A model generated the notes under the pieces. That model was not told the DNA's origin. It saw nothing but the letters and a program-made list of their open reading frames with translations, and ran no database searches. A stretch of 17,756 bases of DNA from Vulcanimicrobiota bacterium (GTDB lineage: Bacteria > Vulcanimicrobiota > Vulcanimicrobiia > Vulcanimicrobiales > Vulcanimicrobiaceae): assembly GCA_019233415.1 (NCBI GenBank), contig JAFAMK010000071.1, forward strand, positions 1-17,756, written 5' to 3'. The first letter of the stretch is position 1, and each line of letters opens with the position of its first letter. The translations under genes were made by a program, and so were the position numbers. Below, piece by piece: positions 1-6,472 of this stretch.

Positions 1-749
1 GAAGCGGTCCGCGCGACGCCGAACGTGCGCTGCGCGGTCAGGTACAGCACGAGGCTTGCGCCGTAACCGAGGGCGCCGACCGCGATCAGCGCTCCAAGTG
101 CCGCCGGCGGTCCCGGTGTTTCGCGCAGCAGCGCGGCCGCGGCGAACGAGAACGCCGCACCGAACACGCTCTTCCAGAACACGGTGACGCGCGGATCGAG
201 GTCCTGCGCGCGCGACGAGAGCGCGTTGTCGAGCGCCCACAGCGCGGTCGCCGCGACGACGAGCAGCACGCCGGCGTCGAGCGCCGCGCCGCCACCCGCG
301 CGCACGCTGAGCGCGCACGCGCCCGCGACGATCGCCAGCATCGCGACGACGACGCGCCGTCCGACGTGCTCGCGAAACGCGAGCGCCGCGAGCGCGACGC
401 TGAACGGCGTCTCCATGTTCAGCGCGAGCGACGCGGCGAGCGGCCCGGCAGCACGCAGTCCGAACACATACGCGGCCGGCGCGAGCGCACCGCCGACGAC
501 CCCGATCGCGACGAGAACCGGCCAGCGCGCGCGCAGCCCGCGCACCGCTTCGCGCGGGTCGCGGTGCGCCGCGGCGGCGAACAGTGCGCCGCCCAGGTAC
601 AGGCAGCCCGCCGCCGTCCACGTCGCAACGCCGGCACCGAACCGCGCGACGAGCGGGGTCGTGATGCCGAACGCGAGCGCGGCGAGTGCCGCCCAGACGA
701 ACCCGCGGCGCAGCGGCGTCACGGCGCGAGTAGGCTTCGCGGCGCGCAT
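1..749 (-). CDS. EamA/DMT-superfamily transporter (3' end beyond window)
   Basis: Translating the minus strand from the ATG at 749 gives an open frame running off the left edge (249 complete codons). It begins MRAAKPTRAVTPLRRG and continues as a chain of hydrophobic Ala/Leu/Val/Gly-rich segments with short charged loops, as in EamA (drug/metabolite transporter) proteins. Family-like stretches are LAFGITTPLVARFGAG near residues 25-40, LALNMETPFSVALAALAFREHVG around 107-130, and the start of a second repeat with ALWALDNALSSRAQDLDP. EamA proteins have two five-helix repeats and about 290-300 residues, so roughly 45 residues are missing. It is an inner-membrane carrier; the substrate cannot be told. 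A GTG at 722 is an alternative start that would leave more room for a promoter, because the ATG lies only 17 bases from the divergent permease gene. No clear Shine-Dalgarno is seen for either start. Confidence 0.85.
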   Translation of the reverse strand, partial: MRAAKPTRAVTPLRRGFVWAALAALAFGITTPLVARFGAGVATWTAAGCLYLGGALFAAAAHRDPREAVRGLRARWPVLVAIGVVGGALAPAAYVFGLRAAGPLAASLALNMETPFSVALAALAFREHVGRRVVVAMLAIVAGACALSVRAGGGAALDAGVLLVVAATALWALDNALSSRAQDLDPRVTVFWKSVFGAAFSFAAAALLRETPGPPAALGALIAVGALGYGASLVLYLTAQRTFGVARTA

Positions 750-766
750 CGTGGTATCGCGGCCGA

Positions 767-1921
767 ATGCTGGTGGCGAAGATCGGCGAGGCGCTCGTGC
801 TCGCGCTGGGGATGTTCTGGCAAGTCGGCTGGAGCCTCGTCCTCGGCTTTACCCTGTCGGGCGTCGTACAGGCGGTCGTCCCGAAGGCGCGGATGCAGCA
901 ACTGCTGGGCCGCGACGGCGTCCGCGAGATCGCGCTTGCGACCGGCTTCGGCGCGGTCAGCTCGAGTTGCTCCTACGCCGCCGCGGCGATGAGCAAGACG
1001 CTCTTCAAAAAGGGCGCCGCGCTGATCCCGAGCCTCGCGTTCCTGTTCTCGTCGACCAACCTCGTGATCGAGCTGGGCGCGATCCTCTGGCTGCTGATGG
1101 GCTGGCAGTTCACCGCCGCGGAGTGGATCGGTGGCGTCGTCCTGATCGCGATCATGGCGGTGCTGGTCAAGCTGACCTACCCCGCGAAGCTCGTCGAAGA
1201 AGCGCGCCGGCACGTCGATGAGGCAGGCGGGCACGATCACGGCTCGATGGAGGGCGAAGGCGGGAGCATCATCGACAAGCTGCGCCGACCCGCGACGTGG
1301 ATCGCCGTCGCGCAGAACGCGGCGATGGACGCCTCGATGCTGTGGAAGGACCTGCTCGGCGGGTTCCTGATCGCGGGCGCGCTCGCCGCGTTCGTCCCCG
1401 ACGGCGCGTGGAAGGCGCTGTTCATCACGAGCGCGCCGCCCGCGGTGCAGACGATCGGGAACGCGCTCGTCGGACCGCTGATCGCGGTGATTTCGTTCGT
1501 CTGCTCGATCGGGAACGTGCCGATGGCAGCGATCCTGTGGGCGAGCGGCATCTCGTTCGGCGGCGTTCTCGCGTTCCTGTACGCCGACCTGATCGTGCTC
1601 CCGCTGCTCGACATCTACCGCAAGTACTACGGCCTACGGATGATGCTCTACATCACCGCGATCTTCTTCGTGACGATGGTCCTCGCGGCGCTCGCGATGG
1701 ACTTCGCGTTCTCGGCGCTGCACCTCGTCCCGGTGCCGAACCCGAACATCCGCCGCGACGTGACGCTGTTCGCGTTCAACTACACGTTCTGGCTGAACCT
1801 CGCGTTCGGCGCGCTCGCGCTCTACCTGTGGTGGCTCGACCGCACGCACCCGATGGACCACGCGCACCACCACGACCACCACGGGCACGTGCACGAACAC
1901 GAGGTCACAGCGGAGGCCTGA
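767..1921 (+). CDS. Permease of the YraQ/ArsP-like family (PF03773 type) with His-rich C-terminus
   Basis: This is a 384-aa polytopic membrane protein. The repeated family signatures are visible: SSSCSYAAAAMSKTLFKKGA (65-84) followed by FLFSSTNLVIELGA in the first half, and SFVCSIGNVPMAAILWASG (243-261) in the second. The two halves are joined by a hydrophilic loop (about 140-175) containing GGHDHG. The last 25 residues carry HPMDHAHHHDHHGHVHEH, a likely metal-binding cytoplasmic or periplasmic tail. Members of this family include ArsP, a methylarsenite exporter in Campylobacter, but most are uncharacterised, so the substrate here is not assigned; a metal or metalloid is suggested only by the His tail. 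The ATG start at 767 lacks a clear ribosome-binding site and lies 17 bases from a divergent gene. The 3' end overlaps the convergent receptor gene by 17 bases. Confidence 0.85.
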   Translation: MLVAKIGEALVLALGMFWQVGWSLVLGFTLSGVVQAVVPKARMQQLLGRDGVREIALATGFGAVSSSCSYAAAAMSKTLFKKGAALIPSLAFLFSSTNLVIELGAILWLLMGWQFTAAEWIGGVVLIAIMAVLVKLTYPAKLVEEARRHVDEAGGHDHGSMEGEGGSIIDKLRRPATWIAVAQNAAMDASMLWKDLLGGFLIAGALAAFVPDGAWKALFITSAPPAVQTIGNALVGPLIAVISFVCSIGNVPMAAILWASGISFGGVLAFLYADLIVLPLLDIYRKYYGLRMMLYITAIFFVTMVLAALAMDFAFSALHLVPVPNPNIRRDVTLFAFNYTFWLNLAFGALALYLWWLDRTHPMDHAHHHDHHGHVHEHEVTAEA

Positions 1922-4220
1922 GCGTCAGGCGGACCGTGCGTTTCTGCGAAGGGTGAAGGTGATCGTCGGCGACGCCGCTCCCGCCGAGCGCGGGGTTCAC
2001 CGCTGGATCGTCGCGGTAGACCCGGTTGCGCGCATCCTGCTGCGTCCACGAGCCGTAGAAGTAGGCGACGTCGTCGCTGCGCGCGTTGGTCAGGTTGAAC
2101 ACGTCGAGCGTCAGGCGCCGTGCGCGCGCGAGCTTTGCGGTAAACTGCGCGTTCAGGAGCGAGGACGGCGCGGAGACTGCTGAGCCGGCGCGGTCCAGCG
2201 CGCGCGGTCCGAAGTAGCGCAGCCGCAGGCTCGCGGCGTATGACGGCCGGTCCAGCGCGATCCCGGCCGCGCTGACGACGTTCAGCGACTCCGGCACGGC
2301 GATCCCCGTCCCGTCGTCGGTCAGGAAGTGCGCCGTCGAGGTCGCGACGTCGGCATCGAGCGTGAGGCCGCGACCGGGGGTGAAGAAGGTCGTCAGCTCG
2401 ATCCCTTTGCGGCGCGTCGGGCCGCCGGCCGACGTCGTCCCGTGGTCGCCGTCGAAGACCAGCTCCGAGGCCAGGTCGAGCCGCCACAACGCGAGCGTCG
2501 CGACAAGCTTGCGATCGGTGTAGCGGTAGCCCAGCTCGTAGCCGTGCGCGCGCACGAGCGGGTCGACGTGCGCGACCGGCGCGCCGCTCGAGTCGAACGC
2601 CGCATGCGTCTGCGGGTCGTGCGTCTGCGTGATCCCGCGCGCGTCGTTGCTGTGGAAGCTCGTGCCGGCGTCGAGGTAGACTTCCCCGTGCGAATCGAGC
2701 GCGTACGCGGCAAGGAACTTCGGGCTGACGATCCCCTGCGCCGCGCGGCCGGAGTCGGCCGGGTCGAGCGCGCGCACGTCGAACGCGTAGAGGTCGCCGC
2801 GCAGGCCGCCGGTCAGCCGCAGCTTCGAGCCGGCGGCGAGTTCCGTGCTCGCGTACGCGCTCGCGTCGCGTTCGAGCACCTTCGCGTCGCTCAGCGCGCC
2901 GTTCCCGTAGCGCAGCCGGTCGTGCGTCAGGAAAAGCCCGACCGTCGCGATGTTGTCGTTGCGCAGGCCGAGGCCGACGGTCGTCGTCGCGCGGCGGCCG
3001 ACGAACGTGCGCGACGCGTCGGCGCCCGAGACGAATCGCGCATCGAGCTGTTCGCGCTGGTCGCCGCAGGCGAACGCAAACTGCGTGCGCGGGTCGACGG
3101 CGACCGAACCGGGTACGGTCGCACCGCCGGCCGGGAGCGCGTTCGCCGGACAGTACGGCGTGTACGCCGTCGTACGTGGACCGGTGTAGCCCGCGAGCGC
3201 CGCGGCACACGGTGAGTACACGCGGTTGCACGTGACCGGGTTGCCGGTGACGTTGAAGAAGTCGGTCGCGTCGTCGAGGCCGTAGGTGAAGTTCGAGAAC
3301 AGGTCGAGCCGGTACGCGAAGCCGTAGGCCGACAGACGCGTCGTCCCGTGCGCGTCGTCGTGCGTCAGTTCGCCCGAGAGCGCATAGCGGTCGGTGTCGC
3401 CGCCGTCGCTCGGATCGACCGCACCGCCGCGGTCGAGTACGCCGGCGTTGATCAGCCGCTGCGGAATCTGATCGCTCGCATCGAAGGTGCCGTGATACGC
3501 GGACGCCGTCAGGGCGAGATGCGTGTCGGCGCGCTGGCGCGACCAGCGCAGAACGGCGTTGACCTTGCGGTATTCGTCCGGCTTGTCGAGCGAACCGTTG
3601 TCGTGCGCGAGTTCGAGCGCGTACAGCAGCCGGTCGTTGCCGAGGCGCGGCGCGTCGGCGAGCAGCAGCCGGTCGTACCCGTACGCGCCGACGCCGAGCG
3701 ACGCGGCCGGCGCCAGCGCGTCGCGGTAGAACAGCTCGTACGAACCGGCCGTCGAGAAGTCCCCGTGGTTCGCGTAGTACGGCCCCTTTTGAAACCGCAC
3801 GAAGCTGACCAGCTCGGGGATGAGCCAGTTGACGTCGGAGTAGCCCTGGCCGTGCGCGTGCGTCGGCAGGTTCACCGGCACGCCGTCGACCGTGCTCGCC
3901 AGATCGGTGCCATGGTCGAGCTGGAAGCCGCGCAAGTAGTACTGGTTGGCCTTCCCCTCGCCGCTGTGCTGCGAGATCACGAGCCCCGGAATCGCTTCGA
4001 GGACCTCACCGGGGCGCAGCAGCGGGCGCGTCGCGATCTGCTCCTGGTCGATCGTCCCTTCGGAGGCCGCGCCGGCGCGCCGCACGAGGTTCGCCTTCCG
4101 GCCGACCGTCGCGGTGCGCCCGATCTCGCCGAGCGCGGTCGGCGACGGCGACGCAGACGGCGTCGGAGACGGTGACGACAGCGCGACGGCGGTCGCGAGG
4201 ACGGACGCAAGAAACGGCAC
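1905..4220 (-). CDS. TonB-dependent outer-membrane receptor
   Basis: This 771-aa protein starts at a GTG (4220), giving MPFLASVLATAVALSSP, a plausible signal peptide followed by a Pro/Ser/Thr linker (15-29). An ATG at 4289 would add 23 Arg-rich residues that spoil the signal peptide, so I prefer the GTG. The plug domain lies at about 50-165, with RPGEVLEAIPGLVISQHSG, NQYYLRGFQLDHGTDLAS, DGVPVN and KGPYYANHGDFSTAGS. The rest is a beta-barrel rich in alternating aromatic strands, with a C-terminal domain resembling LTLDVFNLTNARSDDVAY. The protein imports an unidentified ligand across the outer membrane using TonB energy. All four cysteines (331, 338, 357, 385) lie in one probable extracellular loop. 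The chain ends in RPPL instead of the usual aromatic residue. The gene is divergent from the 4316 operon and convergent with the permease gene. Confidence 0.92.
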   Translation of the reverse strand: MPFLASVLATAVALSSPSPTPSASPSPTALGEIGRTATVGRKANLVRRAGAASEGTIDQEQIATRPLLRPGEVLEAIPGLVISQHSGEGKANQYYLRGFQLDHGTDLASTVDGVPVNLPTHAHGQGYSDVNWLIPELVSFVRFQKGPYYANHGDFSTAGSYELFYRDALAPAASLGVGAYGYDRLLLADAPRLGNDRLLYALELAHDNGSLDKPDEYRKVNAVLRWSRQRADTHLALTASAYHGTFDASDQIPQRLINAGVLDRGGAVDPSDGGDTDRYALSGELTHDDAHGTTRLSAYGFAYRLDLFSNFTYGLDDATDFFNVTGNPVTCNRVYSPCAAALAGYTGPRTTAYTPYCPANALPAGGATVPGSVAVDPRTQFAFACGDQREQLDARFVSGADASRTFVGRRATTTVGLGLRNDNIATVGLFLTHDRLRYGNGALSDAKVLERDASAYASTELAAGSKLRLTGGLRGDLYAFDVRALDPADSGRAAQGIVSPKFLAAYALDSHGEVYLDAGTSFHSNDARGITQTHDPQTHAAFDSSGAPVAHVDPLVRAHGYELGYRYTDRKLVATLALWRLDLASELVFDGDHGTTSAGGPTRRKGIELTTFFTPGRGLTLDADVATSTAHFLTDDGTGIAVPESLNVVSAAGIALDRPSYAASLRLRYFGPRALDRAGSAVSAPSSLLNAQFTAKLARARRLTLDVFNLTNARSDDVAYFYGSWTQQDARNRVYRDDPAVNPALGGSGVADDHLHPSQKRTVRLTLRPPL

Positions 4221-4238
4221 GCTGACGGAACGTACACC

Positions 4239-4261
4239 GCCGAAGTGCGGACGTCTTCGGC
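4239..4261. promoter_or_regulatory. Perfect 7-bp inverted repeat between divergent genes (candidate operator)
   Basis: GCCGAAG (4239-4245) and CTTCGGC (4255-4261) form a perfect inverted repeat around a 9-base centre. It lies in the 95-base divergent gap between the receptor gene (GTG at 4220) and the operon starting at 4316. The position fits an operator or a hairpin in the receptor leader. No convincing -35/-10 pair was found on either strand of this gap, and 7-bp arms can arise by chance at this GC content. Confidence 0.3.
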
Positions 4262-4315
4262 CCGCGCGTTCGTTGCAGCGGGATCGCACCCACCGAGCGC
4301 CGTACGCAGCGCGCG

Positions 4316-5071
4316 GTGACGATCCCCAGCGGCGACCCGGTCAAGAGCGACGCGCGCGCCTACGTGCTCGGCGGCAACGCGAGCACGCTCGCCTTCACGT
4401 CGAGCCTGGTCCCCGAGAGCCGCCAGGTCACCGCCTGGCTCGTCCCGCTCGCCTGGACGCCGATCGGCGTCGTCCTGGGCGAGAACTGGCAGCGGGTCGG
4501 AATCGCCGCCGACAACCTGGCGGGCTGGACCGACCAGACGTTCGATCCGTCCGACGAGCGGTCGTTCGTCTCGTCGCTGCGCGACCTGGACCTGCTGGGA
4601 CGGACCGGCTGGTCGGCCCCGGTCCCCGAGGTCCTGACCGAAGAGGCCGTCATCAACCCGGACGACCTGCCCGAGGACATCCTCGACGCGCTGACGCACC
4701 CGCCCGAGTCGCTCGTCCCGTGCGCGATCTGCCGGCGCACGTGCGTGCGCGACCACTTCGTGTGGAACGAGCGCCGGCTCTGCGCGTGGGACTACCACCA
4801 GACCGTCTTCGGCAAGCGCGGACCCTGGCGCGACGCGCCGTACGAAGAGCGCTTCTGGGAGACGATCCCGCGCGCCGCGTACGTCGCCGGCCCGCTCCTC
4901 GAAGAGGTCGGCGTCGACGCCGTGCTCGCGATCGACGGCCTCGACGACGCGCTCGCCCGCCGTCTCTTGAACGACGCAATCGCCGGCGACGCCGGCCACC
5001 CGCACCTCGCCGTCGCCACCGCCGGCGGCTACACGCTGCTGCGGGAACGCGCTTCCGGAGAACCTTCCTGA
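4316..5071 (+). CDS. Uncharacterised 251-aa protein with a Cys cluster (possible zinc site)
   Basis: I do not recognise this protein. It starts at GTG 4316; no ATG, GTG or TTG was found in frame in the 50 bases upstream. There is no signal peptide or membrane segment, so it is probably cytoplasmic. The N-terminal 100 residues look like a mixed alpha/beta domain (AYVLGGNASTLAFTSSLVP, AWLVPLAWTPIGVVLGENW). An acidic linker follows (110-130), then a cysteine cluster: C136-x2-C139-x3-C143 and C156, with H147 and H161 close by, which could form a treble-clef-like zinc site. The C-terminal 65 residues hold an acidic helical stretch (VDAVLAIDGLDDALARRLLNDA). Its stop codon overlaps the proposed CTG start of the penicillin-binding protein, implying translational coupling, so a role in cell-wall growth or its control is a reasonable guess. 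Coding is supported by clean GC-rich codon use and the overlap. Confidence 0.75.
   Translation: MTIPSGDPVKSDARAYVLGGNASTLAFTSSLVPESRQVTAWLVPLAWTPIGVVLGENWQRVGIAADNLAGWTDQTFDPSDERSFVSSLRDLDLLGRTGWSAPVPEVLTEEAVINPDDLPEDILDALTHPPESLVPCAICRRTCVRDHFVWNERRLCAWDYHQTVFGKRGPWRDAPYEERFWETIPRAAYVAGPLLEEVGVDAVLAIDGLDDALARRLLNDAIAGDAGHPHLAVATAGGYTLLRERASGEPS
5057..5060 (+). promoter_or_regulatory. Shine-Dalgarno GGAG deciding the CTG start of the PBP
   Basis: GGAG at 5057-5060 lies 7 bases before the CTG at 5068. No ATG, GTG or TTG in this frame lies close enough to give a complete N-terminal membrane anchor. This site, together with the CTGA overlap with the upstream stop codon, is the main evidence that translation begins at CTG. 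Confidence 0.55.
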
Positions 5072-6462
5072 CCGATCGCGCGATCGGGCGGCTGCGGGCG
5101 GTTTTCATCGCCCTGTTCGCCGTCTTGGCGCTGCGACAGCTGTGGGTGCAGGTCGTCGAAGGCCCGCGGCTCGCCGCGAGCCAGTACAACCCGCGCCAAG
5201 CCGCGATCGCGGCCGGACGCGGCTCGATCGTCGCGTCGGACGGGACGCCGCTCGCGGTCTCGCACGGCAACACGCGCATCTACCCGCAGGGCGCGCTCGT
5301 CGCGCAGGCGGTCGGCTACGCATCCGCGCGCTACGGGACGTCCGGGCTCGAAGACGCCTTCGACCGCGTTCTGACCGCGCGCACCGATGCGACCGACCCG
5401 CTCACGCAGCTGGTGCAGATCGTCTCCGGCTCGCACGCCGTGCCGCGCGGCGCCGACGTCGTCACGACGCTCGACCTCGCGGTCCAGCGCACGCTCGTCG
5501 CCGGGCTCGCGCAGTATCCGCGTGCCGCGGGGGTCGTGCTCGACCCGCGCACGGGCGCCGTCCTTGCGCTCGCCTCGGTTCCCGCGTACGACCCGAACCG
5601 CCTCGACGCGCGGTGGGCAGTGCTGCGCGCCGATCCCACGTCGCCGCTGCTCGACCGCTCGATCCAAGGGCTCTATCCGCCCGGCTCGACGTTCAAGGTC
5701 GTCACCGCCGCCGACGCGCTCGACGCCGGCGTCGTCACCATGCAGTCGACCTTCACCGACAACGGCGCCTTTCCGGTGGGCAACGCCGTCATCCACGACG
5801 ACGAAGAGGAGTCGACCGGAACGCAAGATCTCACCGGCGCGTTCGCGCTCAGCTCGAACGTAGACTTCGCGCAGATCGCGCTGAAGATCGGCGTCAACAC
5901 GTGGTTCGACTACGCGGCACGTTGGGGGCTCGGTCGCCCGGTCGAGTTCGACCTGCCCGTCGAGCACGACCAGTTCCCGGCGAAAAGGGACGTCTACGAC
6001 GGAATCCTCGCGCAGCTCGGCTTCGGACAGGCCTCGCTGCTCGTCACGCCGATGCGGATGGCGCTCGTCTGCGCGACGGTCGCGCACGACGGCACGACCC
6101 CGCGCCCGTACCTCGTGCGCCGGATCGCGGGCGCCGACACGGCGATCGCGACGCGCCCCGAGACGCTCGCGCAGCCGATCTCGCCCGAGACCGCCCACCA
6201 AGTCCGCAGCATGATGATCCAGGTCGTCCGGCGCGGGACGGGGACCGCCGCCCAGCTTCCCGGCGTGACCGTCGCCGGCAAGACCGGCACCGCGACGAAC
6301 CCGCACGGCCGCTCGCACGCGTGGTTCGTCGCCTTCGCGCCGGCCGAGGCGCCGCGCGTCGCGGTCGCGATCGTCGTCGAGAACGTCGGGTACGGAGGAA
6401 CCTACGCCGCCCCGATCGCCCGCGACGTCCTGCGGGTCGCGCTGGCCCGCTCGCGAACGTAG
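5068..6462 (+). CDS. Class B penicillin-binding protein (peptidoglycan transpeptidase, PbpA/FtsI-like)
   Basis: This is a D,D-transpeptidase that crosslinks peptidoglycan in the periplasm, anchored by an N-terminal helix (about 10-30). From the CTG start it is 464 residues, close to the short PbpA type of Actinobacteria. A class B RGSI-type motif (GRGSIVASDGTPLA) is at 50-63. The catalytic motifs are complete: S207-T-F-K210 (active-site serine and lysine), S262-S-N264, and K405-T-G407. The frame stays open far upstream, but that extension is Arg-rich out-of-frame translation of the preceding gene. The start is placed at CTG 5068 because it overlaps the upstream TGA and has GGAG 7 bases before it. 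The PASTA kinase gene follows after 10 bases; PBP plus PASTA kinase is a known pairing in Actinobacteria and Firmicutes. No RodA/FtsW partner gene is in the window. Confidence 0.93.
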   Translation: MTDRAIGRLRAVFIALFAVLALRQLWVQVVEGPRLAASQYNPRQAAIAAGRGSIVASDGTPLAVSHGNTRIYPQGALVAQAVGYASARYGTSGLEDAFDRVLTARTDATDPLTQLVQIVSGSHAVPRGADVVTTLDLAVQRTLVAGLAQYPRAAGVVLDPRTGAVLALASVPAYDPNRLDARWAVLRADPTSPLLDRSIQGLYPPGSTFKVVTAADALDAGVVTMQSTFTDNGAFPVGNAVIHDDEEESTGTQDLTGAFALSSNVDFAQIALKIGVNTWFDYAARWGLGRPVEFDLPVEHDQFPAKRDVYDGILAQLGFGQASLLVTPMRMALVCATVAHDGTTPRPYLVRRIAGADTAIATRPETLAQPISPETAHQVRSMMIQVVRRGTGTAAQLPGVTVAGKTGTATNPHGRSHAWFVAFAPAEAPRVAVAIVVENVGYGGTYAAPIARDVLRVALARSRT

Positions 6463-6465
6463 AGG
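6461..6465 (+). promoter_or_regulatory. Shine-Dalgarno AGAGG for the PASTA kinase
   Basis: AGAGG (6461-6465) overlaps the TAG stop of the PBP gene and lies 7 bases before the GTG at 6473. It supports that start and suggests coupled translation of PBP and kinase. Confidence 0.6.
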
Positions 6466-6472
6466 TCCGACC

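Noticed and set aside
184..1221. Plus-strand open frame of 345 codons near the left end
   Set aside because: It has low-complexity Ala/Arg/Ser composition and is opposite to the EamA-type transporter and out of frame with the permease, both of which have real protein features.
3946..5067. Long plus-strand N-terminal extension of the PBP frame
   Set aside because: It overlaps the receptor gene and the 251-aa gene in another frame, is strongly Arg/Pro-rich as expected from out-of-frame GC-rich DNA, and adds nothing PBP-like before the membrane anchor.
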